DNA of 64,000 nt from Eulemur rufifrons (lineage: Eukaryota; Chordata; Mammalia; Primates; Lemuridae), in assembly GCF_041146395.1 (NCBI RefSeq), contig NC_090996.1, positions 28,544,738-28,608,737 on the forward strand, given 5' to 3'. Below are positions 1 through 14,830 of the stretch, piece by piece. Under the pieces are notes generated by a model. That model saw nothing but the letters and a program-made list of their open reading frames with translations, had not been told where the DNA came from and did not search any database. Within the stretch, counting starts at the first letter, position 1; the number at the start of each line of letters is the position of its first letter. A program made the position numbers and the translations under genes.

Positions 1-365
1 AAGAGAACAATGGTGGCCTTAAATTAATCCAAAAATTTCATTGGGGGCGGAGTTTTTAAGTTAATCAAGACAAAAAGGGGGCTATCAAGACTGTCTACGA
101 AAGTGAACTGAAAATCTAGAGGGAATGGATGTTTTCTAGGGAGAGTTGTTAGCAAGATATTGCCATCTCCCAGACCAGGTGGGAGGGGAGAGGGGAAGAG
201 AGAACCTCAGGCATCGATGTTTCTGAGGTGAAGCCAACCAAGCCATTAGCGATGCCAAGCCCGATGCTTTGTGAACTGCTCCAGGGCCTAGAGAAGGGAG
301 AAAGGCTTCTAAATTCTTTATTGGGAACCTATAGAACTTGATATCAAAAGTCAACCATACAGTAC

Positions 366-1890
<1,525 letters not shown>

Positions 1891-2042
1891 CTTTTAAAAG
1901 TAACTTCCTAAATGTAATCTATAAGTAACATGATCTCGATAAAAATACCCCATAGAATATATCTGCCTGAGTGTGTACTTGTGAGTATATAATTTTTTTT
2001 TTTTTTTAACTAGACAAGTTGATTCCAAAAGTCATTAAATTA

Positions 2043-2356
2043 GACTGGACTTGGTGGCTCACACCTGTAATCCCAGCAGTTTGGGAGGCTGAGGCAGGAG
2101 GATTGCTTGAGGCCAGAAGTTCAAGACCAGCCTGGGCAACATAGCAAGACCCTGTCTCTACAAAAAAAATTTTTTTTTTAATTAGCTGGGCATGGTTTCA
2201 CACACTTGTAGTCCTAGCTACTTGGCAGGCTAAGATAGGAGGATCACTTGAGCCCAGGAGTTCAAGGCTGCAGTGAGCTATGATCATCCATTGCACTCCA
2301 GCCTGGGCAAAAAAGTGACACCCTGTCTCAAGAAAACTAAGTAAATAAAATAAAGT
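2043..2356 (+). repeat. AluJ-like SINE with target-site duplication
   Basis: Dimeric Alu with an expanded A/T linker. It is flanked by TCATTAAATTA at 2032-2042 and 2357-2367. Confidence 0.9.
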
Positions 2357-2367
2357 TCATTAAATTA

Positions 2368-2870
2368 AAAAGATAATAACCAGTAAATTTCTGAAAAAAA
2401 GAATAATGAAGAACTAACCTAACTAGATACTAAATCAGGTTATGATGCCCCGGGAATTAAAATAATTTTGTACCAACAAATGTATATGTGTGTATATGTA
2501 TGTAAAACAAATCAATGGCACAGAAGATCACATCCAGAAATACATATTATACATTCAAGAATTTAGTACTTAACTAAATAAACACTTCACTTCAAATTAG
2601 TGGGGGAAAAGCACCCGTCAGTTATTGGTATTAGAACAACTGGGTACCATCTGGGGAAAAACTGTTAGATCCCTTTTCCTTAACTCTTCCATCAAAATGA
2701 ATTCTAGATGAGTCAAAGATTTAAACATAAAAAAAAAAATGTAACCATAAAAGCACTAGAAGAAAACCCAAAGAAACTTTTAAACCAACTCTTGGTACGA
2801 AAGTCGTCTCAAGCATGACTCAAAACCCAGAAATCCATTAAATATATATATTTTAAATTAAAATATTTAT
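2368..2870 (+). repeat. L1M ORF2 fragment
   Basis: Diverged L1 ORF2 3' region, including AGTCAAAGATTTAAACATAA and ACTAGAAGAAAACCC. It ends in an AT-rich tract at about 2845-2892. Confidence 0.55.
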
Positions 2871-3127
2871 ATATAAATAAAATATATATTACCTGTTCAA
2901 AACTTTCCAAACTCTGCATGGGCGCACACTCAGCCCTCTCACCATGCGATACCCCGAGTCTCCGCAGGACTCTTCAGAGAACCCCTGCCAGCAAGACAGC
3001 TGTCACCAGCTGCAACCCTGGCCTTTGGACTCCTCAGCTTCCATAATTTCATTTTGCAGCAAACCTTAGGGGGCCATAAGCCTTGGTCCCTACAGAGTTA
3101 TGGATGCAGCCACCATAATAAACAAAG

Positions 3128-3255
3128 AGAAAATGCTTCTCTAAGTTCTGGAAGCTGCAGCATCCAAGATCAGAGCGCCAGCATGGTCAGGTCTCCAGTG
3201 GGAGGTCCCTTTCTGCCTTGTGGATGGCTGCCTTCCTGCGGTGCCCTCCACAGAA
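3128..3255 (-). repeat. MLT1/MST-like LTR fragment
   Basis: GTTCTGGAAGCTGCAGCATC, then GGATGGCTGCCTTC, resembles the reverse strand of MaLR LTRs. It is a short fragment next to an oppositely oriented MLT1-like LTR. Confidence 0.4.
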
Positions 3256-3261
3256 CCTGAG

Positions 3262-3640
3262 AATATAAGCTTACTTGGAAAAAATGTCTTTGCAAATACA
3301 ATTAAGGCTCTCGGGATGAGATCATCTTGGAGTGGGGTGGCCCTAAATTTAGTAAGTGTCCTTAGAAGAGAAAGGGAAAGGTTACCCAGAGAAGAGAGCG
3401 GTGTAATCAGAGCGATGCATCCACAAGCCAAGCAACGCCAAGGGTTTCCGGCAGCCACCAGAAGCTAGAGCGGAGGGTAGGAAGGAATTTTCCCTCGGAA
3501 CTTCCAGCAGGAACCAGCCCTACCAACACCTGGATTTCAGAATTCTGGCCTCCAGAACTGTGAGACAATGAATTTCTGTTGAATTAAGTCAGATAGTTTT
3601 AGGCAATTTGTTACGGCAGCCAGAGGAAACTCACACACTA
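3262..3640 (+). repeat. MLT1-like LTR
   Basis: Old MaLR-type LTR with landmarks GTGGCCCTAAATTTAGTAAG, ACAAGCCAAGCAACGCCAAG, GGCCTCCAGAACTGTGAGAC and a GTTACGGCAGCC end. The subfamily is not assigned. Confidence 0.6.
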
Positions 3641-4119
3641 CTGCTACTATGTTAAAATATAAAATACTTAGAGACAGGCTGAACTGTATAGGACACAGAC
3701 AATAGGTCTAAACCAGGGCTTTTCAGGCAAACCATTTAAAGTGTATGTCAAATTCACTATGTTCAACTGAACCCTCCGTCTTATCCCTAGATTTAATTTT
3801 AAAATCTTTTTCTTAGTTAAAAATCCCGTGTTTCTACTTGTTCGGGTCAAAATGTTGAAATTGTCTACACTGATCTCTTTTAAACTCCCACTGAAATGAC
3901 TGGTAAATTTTAGCAGCTCTACCTCTGAAATATATCTAAATTCCCCCACCTCTCACCACCTCCACTATCCCCACCTTGGTCCAAGGCTGTTGTCATCTAT
4001 CATCAATTGTTCTCCTACTTCCAACTTTACCTCTCTTTAAACAGAGCAGCCAAAAAGATCTTTTAAAAATCTAAGTCACATCATTTAACCTCTAAACCAA
4101 AAGTCTTTGGCTTCCCGTG

Positions 4120-4500
4120 CATTAGAGTTGAATTGTAAAGATATGATGAAGTCCCACTCCCCAGTACCTCAGATAGTGACTTTATTTGGAAATAGCATCA
4201 CTGCAGATGTGGTGAGTTAAGATGAGGTCATACTTGAGTAGAATGAGCCCTGAATCCAGTATGACTCACGTCCCTATAAGGAAAGGGAGACACACAGGGG
4301 AACGCCAAGTGATGACAGGCAGAGATGCAGATGGAAGCCAAGGAATGCCAAGGACAGGTGGTCACCACCGGAAGCTAGGAAGAGCCAAGGAAGAAATCTT
4401 CCCGTGGAGCCTTCCGAGGGAGCATGACCCTACTGACACATTGATTTCCAACTTCTGGCCTTCAGAACTGTGCCAGAATAAATTTCTCTCGTATGTCCAA
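4120..4500 (+). repeat. MLT1-like LTR
   Basis: Runs from GTTGAATTGTAAAGATATGA through AAGATGAGGTCATACT to CCTTCAGAACTGTGCCAGAA. The end is followed by a short A/AAAG-rich tract (4499-4526). Confidence 0.6.
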
Positions 4501-4589
4501 AAAAAAAGAAAGAAAGAAAAGAAAAAATTCTGCATGGTTATCCACAATGGATTAACCCTCCCTTCCTGTCATAAACAACTCTAAAACTA

Positions 4590-6150
4590 GACAAAATATA
4601 CAAAATAATTATTTGCAGGAATTGGAGAGCACAGCACAGTCCTTGGGGGAAGGGAAGGACACGAGGTGAAGCCCACGCTCACCATAGCTTTCTGCTTAGG
4701 ACATACTTTCCAAGATGCTGAGCAGGAAAGTATAGCCCAAGCAGAGAATAGCAGTCTCGTTGGGTAGAGGAAACAGAAATTGGACCTCAATTGATGTTAG
4801 GGCACCCGGGAGTTGCAAGGCAGGGCACAGGAGAGGAAGGGGCCACAGAAAAAAGAACTCCAGAAATCTGCATAGCGGTCCAGCTTGGATCTTTAACTAA
4901 ATCCTAAACTGTGCATGTACAGGGGAGACTCTATGAAGTCTACTGGAAACAGCATCCGGGGGGCGAGGGGAGTGGCTGAGAATCGAAATGTTGGAGGTCA
5001 GACAGTTCCAACCCTGCCTAAGAGGAATGAATATCCTAGGCATTCAGTTGACACTCTAGAAAGGCTGAGCCTTAAGGGCATGGACTGTAGTGGCTGAGAC
5101 CTGCAGCACAGTATCAAATTGTCTAACATACACGCTCCTTCTCAGAAGGAAAAGAGAAAGAATAGGGCACAGTATCCTAAAAGATAATCATAATATATCA
5201 AAATTGGTGAAAGACATCAACCCACAGATCCAATAAAGTCTGTAAACAGGATTAATGAAAAGAAGATAATGCCAAGGCACGCCATAATAAAACTAATGAA
5301 AATCAAAGAAAAAGAGAAAATATAAGAGCAGTCAGAGGATAAAAGAGACATTAGAGTCACAGGAACAACAATAATAATGACAGCTGAATTCTCAGCAGAA
5401 ACAGTGGAATCCCGAAGATAACGGAATGATGGGGTGTGGGGGTGGGGCAGCTGCTGTCAACCTAGTATCTATAGCCAATTTAAAAAAACACCAGAAATGA
5501 AGGCAAAATAGAGAAAATTTCAAGCAAAGATGAGAATTTGTTACCACCAGACCCTTGGTGCAAGAGATACTAAAACTAATTTTTCATGTTGAAGGCAAAT
5601 GATCCTAAGTGGAAGCCCAAATCTGCAGGAAGGGATGGGGAACTCCTGAAGCAATCAATACGTAGGTAAAAATGAAACACTTTTGGCCAGATACAGTGGC
5701 TCACTCCTGTAATCCTAGCACTCTGGGAGGCCGAGGTGAGAGGATTGCCTGAGGTCAGGAGTTCGAGACCAGCCTGAGCAAGAGCAGGACCCCCGTCTCT
5801 ACTAAAAATAGAAAAAGTTAGCTGGGCATAGTGGTGCACACCTGTAGTCCCAGCTACTCAGGAGGCTGAGGCAGGAGGATCGCTTGAGCCCAGGAGTTTG
5901 AGGTTACTGTGAGCTATGACGACACCACCGCATTCCAGCCCCTGGCAATAGAGCTAGACTCTGACTCAAAAAGAAAAGAAAAACTTTTTAATTTTTAAGA
6001 TTATTGACAATTTAAAGCAAAAATAATTCACGGTAGGGTTTAGAATGTATAGAAATAAAATATACGGCAATAAGAGCACAGTGCATGGAAGGAGGTAAAT
6101 GAAATTACACTGTTGTAAGGTTCTTACCTTATATGAAAATAGTACAATAT
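4590..6150 (+). repeat. L1M/HAL1-like LINE remnant (interrupted by an Alu)
   Basis: From about 5150 the sequence aligns in memory with the ORF1-type region of old L1/HAL1 (GGTGAAAGACATCAACCCAC, ACAACAATAATAATGACAGC, GTCAACCTAGTATCTATAGC). It is broken by the Alu at 5685-5983 and resumes to about 6150. No intact frame. Confidence 0.5.
5685..5983 (+). repeat. Alu SINE (strepsirrhine type, without linker insertion)
   Basis: Dimeric Alu with CTGAGCAAGAGCAGG and CTAAAAATAGAAAAAGTTAG in the linker; the extra block seen in younger copies is absent. Imperfect flanking AAACACTTTT/AAAAACTTTT suggests a target-site duplication. Confidence 0.85.
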
Positions 6151-6154
6151 TTTA

Positions 6155-6595
<441 letters not shown>

Positions 6596-7094
6596 TTATT
6601 TCCAGTTGAAAACACTGGAGAGATTGTAGTTCCAGAAAGGACAAGTCAGCCTGTCTCTCCCTGCATGTAGCGAACCATGAAGGTTCCTCTGGGAGGGGTA
6701 CGCAGGGTGAGAAACTGTCCCTCATCACCAGAGACTGAGAATTGGGGGCCGCAAGGGACCTGAATAAACCTATTTAACAAAGTAACCCCCACCTTGCACT
6801 GGTTTCACACCCCCCATAGACCTCCCAGTGAGAAAGCTACTGCACCCAGCCAGATTGTCTTTGTCCCGTCATTTCTTCTCAAATTTATCATTCTTTGTCT
6901 AAAAAGAATAGAAGCATCTTGCTTTGGCCACTTCTGCGGACGCCACTCTCTTGTGAAATCCCCACGTGCAGGTAAAGCTAATGGAAAGGGTGTGCTTTTC
7001 TCCTGTTACGCTGCCTGGTGTCGGTTTGGTTCCTGGATCCAGCCAAAGAGCCCACATAAGAGCTTCAGGGGGCTGGAGGCGATCTGACTCCCCT

Positions 7095-7480
7095 ACGATT
7101 GATGTATAATTTCTATGCCATAGAATTCACTCATTTCAAGCGTAACAAGCAGTGGCTCAGTCTACTCACAGTACTGTGCATCCGTCACCACAACCGACTT
7201 GAGAACATTTTCGTCACCCCTAAAAGGAACCCCGTTACCCGTAGTCATCACCCCTCCCAATTCTTCCTTCCTCCCCAGCCCTAGGTGACCACTAATCTGC
7301 TTCCTGCCTCAGTGGATCTGCCTGTTCTGGGCATTTCCTATCAACAGAATCACACAAGATGTGTGGCCCTTTGTGACCGCTTCTTTGGCTTTGCACGATG
7401 CTGTCAAGCTTCGTCTGTCACAGCACGAGTCAGCCCTTCGGTCCTTTCCATTGCCTTAGCGCCCAGTAGGACCGTGTGGA
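7095..7480 (-). repeat. L1M 3' region fragment
   Basis: Antisense L1-type sequence: ATAATTTCTATGCCATAGAA, GTGCATCCGTCACCACAACC, CTGCCTGTTCTGGGCATTTC. Diverged and non-coding. Confidence 0.5.
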
Positions 7481-7504
7481 CTGGAAGCATGCTGTATGCA
7501 TAGT

Positions 7505-7910
7505 AAGTCAGGGTGTGTTGTAATCCCTGGAGCAAAAAGAAAATATGTATCGCCAAAAACATACAGCTAAAAGACACAGCCAAAAAGCCAACAGAGGAGA
7601 TGAAAGAAAATGTTAAACGTCACTCCATTCATCCAAAAGGAGGCAGGAGAGAAGGAAGGAGGAGCAAATAGCACACATGTTAGAAATTCCACTGGATGTA
7701 ACTATCTAAACACTCCCATGGAGAGTGAGACTGAATTTTTAAAAACAAACAAAACCATGACCCACCTCTATGCCGTGCAGAGGACATACATTTGAGTAAG
7801 AAAAACACAGATAAGATGAAAGCCACGGGATGAAAAAGATATCCATGTAAACACCAATTACAAGAAAGCTCCATCAATATCAGATAAAGTAGATATGTAA
7901 AATGTGGGCT
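7505..7910 (+). repeat. L1M ORF2 5' region fragment
   Basis: GTTGTAATCCCTGGAGCAAA, CCAAAAGGAGGCAGGA, AACACTCCCATGGAGAGTGA and CAGATAAAGTAGATATG match the start of old L1 ORF2, with frameshifts. Confidence 0.5.
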
Positions 7911-8109
7911 TGGTACTTTTTGGTGGAACAGTTAAAAACAGAGAATGGCTTTTTTCATAGGAACATAAAATATTGCAGTATCTTTTCCCGAACTTCTGCC
8001 CAAGTCTTTCCTAAAACCCAGGCCCAGCTTTGGGACGCCTGCAGTTTCACTAGGTGTCAACGAGTTCCTTTTGCTCAAAATCAGAAACCACCAAAAGCCC
8101 CGCGACTGA

Positions 8110-8530
8110 TGGGTGAACAAAGAGTTGTCTCCCCCTGCAATGGGATGCCGTTCGGCCATAACAAGGAGTGACGTTCTGGCACCTGCTACGATGTGGTTGG
8201 ACTCGAAAACATTACGCTGAGCGAAGGAAACCAGACACAAAAGGCCACATATTGTGTGATTCCATTTGAACGAAATGTCCATAATAGATAATCCGATAAT
8301 CCGTAGAGACAGAAAGTAGATTCGTGATTGCAGGTGCCAAGGGCGATGGGAGGATGGGGGCGGGGTGACTGCTAATGGATCTGGCCTTTCCTTTAAGGGG
8401 ATGAGATGTTCTGGAATTACCTGGTAGTGATGGTTGCACAATCCTGTGAGTACACAAAAAACCAGCGAATGGTACACCTTAAAGTGGTAAGTTTTACGGT
8501 ATATGAATTTTATCTCAATGTTTAAAAAGA
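8110..8530 (+). repeat. L1M 3' end
   Basis: AGACACAAAAGGCCACATAT, AGAGACAGAAAGTAGATTCG, GTGATGGTTGCACAATCC and the terminal GTATATGAATTTTATCTCAA mark the common L1ME/MC 3' UTR. Confidence 0.7.
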
Positions 8531-8625
8531 CCAGCAGGAGAAAGAAAGCATTACAAATGATATCTTGGTTTCGAGATTAAACAAGAGATCAGCCCCCACC
8601 ACCCAAAATTCCCCGCCCCCCCCCC

Positions 8626-8854
8626 TTTTTTTTTGAGACAGGGTCTCACTCTGTCACCCTGGGTAGAGGGCAGTGGCATTGTCATCACAGCACACAGCAA
8701 CCTCAAACTCCTGGGCTCAAGCGATCCTCCTGTTTCAGTCCCCTGAGTCGCTTGGGACTACAGGCGCACATCACCATGCCTGGCTAATTTTTCTATTTTT
8801 AGTGGAGACGGGGTCTGGGTCTTGCTCTTGCTCAGGCTAGTCGCAAACTCCTGC
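8626..8854 (-). repeat. Alu SINE, 5'-truncated
   Basis: Starts with a poly-T after a run of C (8612-8625) and stops after CTCAGGCTAGTCGCAAACTC, within the left monomer. Confidence 0.85.
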
Positions 8855-11800
8855 AAAATGTCCTCTCTTTCAGTTTCTGCAGACTTCCTCCTTCCCCTAC
8901 CCACCCACCCACCCAGAGAATCTTTTGTCTGCTCCCACCCAAACAGATTAGAGGCCTTTGTCTTTTCATTTCCAGGCCAGGTGGGTCCAGTAGAAGGGGG
9001 CCCAAGGGAAAAGAGAGGAGTCGCAGAGCCCCCCGTTCCAGCTGAGCCTCCCGCGCCCCATGACTCACTTCACCCAGCAACAGGCTTCCCTTCCAGTTTG
9101 CCATCTGGGAGAATAAAGTGGCTTTATTTTTCACCAATAATTTATAGAAGCCAAAGTGTGCAAACAACGGTTTCCTTAGCAACCATTCTCTTTAGATACA
9201 AATTGCTCTCCAGTAACAGGATTGTCCCTTTCCAGAAAATCTAGGTTCGTTTGGAAATCTCACTTAGAAGAGTTAAGGTCTTCCCAAAAGTTTTCCATGA
9301 GCAATGGGTTTGCAGGAATGCATGGGGCTGAAGGTCAAAGGCAAAGAAAACAAGCAGCAAATTCTTTCACCCGGTTTTGGTTTATCCTTCTAGGAAGCCG
9401 CGGTTAGTATGGTCACTTAGCAGTGACAAATCTGTTTTTGAAGTTCATCAGTTTGGTCAGTTTTCTCTAATGAAAGATGCATAATACAAAATCACAGATA
9501 AAGTTTTTTTTTTAAAATGGTGTTGAAACTGTTCACTTGGGTAGTGACACTTTCAACGCATCACTGCCTGACCTGGGTTTTACGTTGAACCTTGAGACAG
9601 ATGATCAAGTCACGTGCCCAAGCTCAGGCACCTCCTGCCTAGAGAGAAGACGCTGCCTGCAGACCACCTCCTACAACCTTGTTTCAATTTGTCGCTGCAT
9701 GTCATACTCAACTAGCGCAAGCCCGACTCCTGTCATTAGCCTCACCCAGGGCAACAGCCCAGAAGAGCTAAGAATCGACCCCAAAGGGCAGGGTGACTAA
9801 ATTCACCCTGTGCACTCTCCCCCCAGACCGGCCGGCGGCGGGGGCACGCACACCGTGCAGTCAGGGCCGTGCCCAGCAGGGCCCCGCGCTTGCTTCAACG
9901 CTCTGCTCTCGCCATCTTGAATCTTAATAATTTTGGAATGAGGGACCCTGAATTTTCATTTAGGGTTGAGTCCTGCAAATTAAGTAGCCATTCCTGCTTC
10001 AGAGCCTCATAAGGACGGTTCTTAGGTAGCTAGAAAGGTCAGGGCTTCCATAAAACAAGGGGCTGGCCCGCCACGGAGCCCCCCAGGCAGGGAGACCCAT
10101 GGAGCCTTGGACAGCCTAGTGACCTGCCCCTCCACTATTTTAATACGGGCAGCCCACCTCTTCAAGAGCGGATGCATTTCACATGACTGAATAATTAATA
10201 GTAAGCAGAGTGGCCAGTGCCAAAGGTCAGGGGCCCTGTGACACACGCCCAGTCTATGCTAAAGGTCCCTGCGAGGCACAGGACCCAGATCTGTCCTAAC
10301 AGTGTGACTACTGGTCACAATAATGTGGCCCGTCTTGAGCAGAACAAGACCTCACAGTGCTTTCCGTCAACACCAAAGCATTGCCCAGGGGTGAACACAG
10401 GTGGCATCTGCAGGGTGGCTGGCCGGGCTCGGCGTAGGCAGCCGTGCCTCGGTGGCCCCGGTGGTTCACGCCCACAGCCCGGCCGGGTCGGCCTGGGCTC
10501 CAACCAGCCTGGCTAACTAGGGACGGCCATTCCCAGCCGCACTCAGGGATCTGAGAGGCCCTTCCTCTCCCGCGAAGCCTCTTTCAGGGTTTCAGGAAGG
10601 AAGTGGAGACGGTGAGAGGAAACCACAAACCCATATAACGCTAATAGTGTCACCTCTCGGTCCACGGTGGCGGTGGTGGGGGGTGGTGTTCCACACGCTG
10701 CATTTCATCCTGAAACCGCCGGGGGCTGGGGGGTGTCATTCTCCGCGTCTTATAAATACCACCACAGTGGCCGGGGAAGGTGAAGCCCAGGACTGAGACC
10801 GCCTGCAAAGCTGGGACCCAGGGGCCTCAGCTCAGGCTGGTGGTTCCTGCAGATCCCAGACCAGAGGGCTGAGCTTCCCTCTGCTGACCAAGGCTTTCCC
10901 TCTTAGGGACGCTGGCGGGGTTGGGGCCCCGCTGGATCGTCTGTCCCTGGGAACGTCCTCTTACAGAGAACCCCAAAGAGGAAGGGAAAGCAGAGACCAG
11001 GGACGTTCGTGTCTCTGAAAATAACTCGGTAAAAGTGCGTGAGGACCAGCACTGTGCTTATAATTAAAGGGTCAGGGATTCCTCAGCTCTCAGCACTTAA
11101 ACGTGGGCTGTTTCCCCTCCTGTTTGGGTCTCCAACTCTGCCTCCAGATCCCTGCTTCAGAGGCTCCATTTCAAGCCGGAACGAATGCCCACACCCTGCC
11201 AGGCCCGGCCCCTACCCCTCTGCCCTCCCCAGGGAGGCTGGTGACAGCCAGGGTCCTCGCCCCCCAGGCCAAGCTGGCAGCACCCAAAGCACCCTCAGAC
11301 GCAGGCACGAGCTCTTTGTCCCTTTTGTCCCTATGCTGGCCACCCTGGGAGCCGATTATGCCCTTGCAACACTCTGGGAACACTTAGGACCCCAGGCACT
11401 GCGAGGAGGATTAAGTCAACGGAGAAGAGGCATGTTTTTCCAATTAGTTATAAACCACCCATGTTGGAATTTTTGCAAAACCGGCCAGTTGCTTTCCCAT
11501 TACCCAAGACTCCTCATTCTTTTTTTCTCCATAAATAATTTCACAAGGTTTTCAAGCAAATTTGGTACTAAGGGCCCCTAACCGTGGAATAAACAGGATG
11601 CTCGTGGCAAAATGCCTCCACCAGAACGCTAAAGCCAAAAATCTCGTCTTCCAGGGCCCGTGCGAAGGGGGAAGAGATGGAAATTAACTTCCACCTACCA
11701 ACATTCCCTACCTGGGCTCGTTAAGACATCAACACGTGCAATTATGTTTATGTTTGAACTGCGTATACATTTTACTACATACGTACATTTATGAAATGAG

Positions 11801-12080
11801 TTTTTCCACTGACATTTCTTTCTCATGCCAAGGCTGGGCCAAGCCTGCCAAACTGGGGAGACCGAGATCCGATCCGGAAGCCACCAAGCTCACTCTCCTT
11901 AAAGGGCCAGACCACCAGCCAGAGAAGTGGGGGACATGGTGAGGGCAGGGAAGACACGACTCTCGTGCCTATGGAGACAAAGCAGGGCTCGAAATGGGCG
12001 GGGCAGCTCTGGGAGCAGGTGACTAGTGACAGCAGGAGTAAGTGTGACAGCCAGGGCACCCACACACGCAACACACTGAA
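8855..12080. other. Non-repetitive intergenic DNA, nothing recognised
   Basis: About 3.2 kb without an Alu, L1 or LTR that I can identify, and with no ORF resembling a known protein. Two GC-rich segments (about 9825-9900 and 10380-10520) lack promoter-like structure. Regulatory content cannot be judged by eye. Confidence 0.4.
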
Positions 12081-12084
12081 CAAG

Positions 12085-12200
12085 GCCGTTCTTATTCCCA
12101 TTGTGCAGATGAGGACACAGAGGCCCAAAAGGCTGTGTGTCCCAGGTCATATGTTGAGTGGGAGCAGAGCTGGACTCCGCCACCGTGTTGTCTGGCTCTA
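12085..12200 (-). repeat. MIR SINE core
   Basis: CCCATTGTGCAGATGAGGAC followed by a CACAGAGGCCCA and GGAGCAGAGCTGGACT pattern, typical of reverse-strand MIR. Confidence 0.6.
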
Positions 12201-12229
12201 AAATGCCCTGGGGCTGTGCCATCGGGTAG

Positions 12230-12750
12230 GTCCTTGTGGACAGAATTCTAAGACCCCACTCGCCACCCCCCTCAACACGCACGATTCCCGCCCCTGGTGG
12301 ATGCACCTCCCTACAGGCATTCAATCAAACACGAATCTCGGTGTTGCTGGGAAGAGATTTATGCAGGTGGAATTAAAGTCCTAAATCACTTGACCTTGAG
12401 AGGAGGCCCTGACCTAATCACAGGAGCCCTTTCAATCTGGGCCCAGGACAGAGGTTAGAAAGGGTGAGAAGAATGCGACACCCTCCTAGCTAGAAGACGG
12501 AGGAACCCCAGTTTGTGGCCACAAGGAAAGGGGACCTCAGTCCTACAACCGCAAGGAACTGAATTCTGCCAACCTGAGTGAGCCTGGACGCTCCTAGACT
12601 CTTCCCAGAGCCTCCTGGAAATAGCTCAGCCTGGCAAAGCCTTGAGCAGTGCACCCATCCGCCCTGTGGGACCCTGACCCATGGGAACTGGGAGATAAGA
12701 AGTTTGGGTTGCTCTTAAGCTGCCAGTTCAGTCTGTGGCATTACAGTCCC
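12230..12750 (+). repeat. MLT1-like LTR (diverged)
   Basis: GTGGACAGAATTCTAAGACC, AAATCACTTGACCTTGAGAG and CTGACCTAATCACAGGAGCC resemble old MaLR LTRs; the 3' half is less certain. Confidence 0.45.
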
Positions 12751-14270
12751 CAACCAGTGGACTCAAGCGCCAACCCCAGCTGTCACAGTCTGTGGAAGAC
12801 GCCGTGTCCTTAACTGCCTCTCCAGGCCTCCAAGAGGCTCCTGAGGGCCTGTCAGGGCGCTGTCCCTATGCGACAGGAGCCATTCAAGGGCTGTGAGGAG
12901 AGGACTGGCCTTGGAATCCTCAATGGAAGATTCCGACCAAATCCCAGCCTCCTGTCAACGTGATTTACCACTGTTGACATTAACTGGGATCACCTGGCTG
13001 AGGCGGATGGACAGGTTTCGTGGCTGTAGGGTGACTCTTTATGCCCTTCTATTCTGGAAGGCCATGTGCACCAGCCACGCTGACGCTGACGGAGGGGAAG
13101 GCAGCCTGCATCCGTCTTTACTAAGTTTGGCGACTCTGCCGGTCACAGCAGCCACGTTTCAAATACGCAATAGCTACTCGAGGCTACTGGCTGCCACGTT
13201 GGCCGGTGCAGCCGTGCTCTAGAACATCAAGTGCAAGCAAACAGACTCACTTTTGTGTCGCGACCTTGCAACGCCCTTAGCAGAAGCCCAGCACCAAACA
13301 TGCCGCAGGACGTCCAAGAGGCGGATTAGCGCAGTTCCTCCACGTTGGCTCCTCCCATCCTTCGTCCCTTCTCCTTTTCAGGAGCCTGGGGGATGAGTGG
13401 CTCCAGGGTCCCCACCCAGGGAGGCCCGTCCTCAGTACTCAACCAGTGCCACGGGCAGCCCCACGCCCTCCTGCTGCCCAGGTGTCTCCGGGCCAGGGAG
13501 CTGCGGCTGCCAACCCCGGCTGGTTCTCAGAATCACCAGGGAGCTTTCTGAGCACTTAGCGTTTACCACCTCCGCTCACGTGGATGCTAACGATCTGGGT
13601 AGGCACTGATTAAAAACAGCCCACGTGGCACTGCCAATCAGCGACTTCCCACGTGCGAGTCCTCCGTGCAGGGCGAGTGGGCTCAGCTGTGCTCCGGGAA
13701 AGCCTTCACCTGCGAGGGGCGCAGTTGTACCAGGGAGACCCCAGGGCAGGGCCTGAACTCCGACTCACTGTCCAAAACGGGCACCACCTACTGGGTGAAA
13801 ACTGGTTTGGCCTTTTCCTAAGTCCATAGGACACAGGTGCGGGCAGATAGACCCTCCCGAGAAACCCCTTTCCTTTTCCAATTCGACCAGGAGGAAGGGG
13901 AAGCCTAGTAGTTTAGTATTTCCGGATATAGAGCCTCATTGTTTCTCCTTTATCTGTCTCATGTCACGTCTCAGGTCCCTAGGGTCAGGGACAGAGCTAG
14001 ACCGCACCCCTTGGGCTCACTGCCTGTTGTATCTTGGGGGCAGGTGACTCGCTTCGTGAGTTCCACAGACTCACCTATGGGGGGGGATTGTGCTCAGTTT
14101 GGATTCTACCCTGAGCCTCCCGCACACCAGATTCAGATGATTTATAAGATGAGATTTCGATGAGACTTTGGACGTTGAGTTGATGCTGGGATGGGATGGG
14201 GCTCCTAGGGCAGGGTGAATGCATTCTGCGTTTGGGACAGACTTCCATCTTTGGGGGCTACAGGGCAGAC
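12751..14270. other. Intergenic DNA, nothing recognised
   Basis: No repeat family or gene recognised. ORFs here are short and have no domain I can name. Confidence 0.35.
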
Positions 14271-14274
14271 TAGG

Positions 14275-14625
14275 GTAGGCAGAACCCCCCCGCCCCCACG
14301 CAAGCTGTCCATGCCCTGATCCCCGGCCCCTGTGAACCTGTGTTACTTTATATAGCACAAGGGACATCGCAGAGGTGATTAAATTAAGGGCCTTGAGATG
14401 GGGACATCAGCCTGGACGCCAGGTGAGCCCAGTGACATCATTCACAAATTCCTAAAAGCAGAGAACTTTCTCGGGCTGAAACAGGAGAGAGAAGGCAGCA
14501 AGGGCGGTCACAGAGGGTACATGGGGCACAGCGACCCACCGCGTGTCTTGTTCGCTGTGTATCCCCGGAGCCTGGAGCAGCAGGTGCTCTGTTGATGTTT
14601 GGCGACAGAAAGGCCAATAAAGTGA
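14275..14625 (+). repeat. MLT1-like LTR fragment
   Basis: GATTAAATTAAGGGCCTTGA, GAGATGGGGACATCAGCCTG and an internal purine-rich segment resemble the MaLR LTR body. Confidence 0.45.
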
Positions 14626-14689
14626 ACTTTTGTAAAGCACCTGCTCAGACGGCCTGGAAGCCAGTTAACAGCCAGGTGGACCAGTTATT

Positions 14690-14830
14690 CAACCTGTCTG
14701 ACGTCAAATCACCCCTTCCCTCTGGATATCAGAAATAAGGCTCAGAGAGGTGCAGAAACTCGCCTGAGGTCATCCTGTTAATAAACAGGGGGGCTGGGGT
14801 GCAAAAGCAGGCCCATCGCAGCCCATCTGG
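14690..14830 (-). repeat. MIR SINE fragment
   Basis: AAATAAGGCTCAGAGAGGTG, CTCGCCTGAGGTCATCCTGT and AATAAACAGGGGGGCTGG fit the reverse-strand MIR core. Confidence 0.5.

Noticed and set aside
8612..8625. Poly-C tract as a regulatory site
   Set aside because: It directly abuts an Alu tail and is more simply low-complexity sequence at the insertion point.
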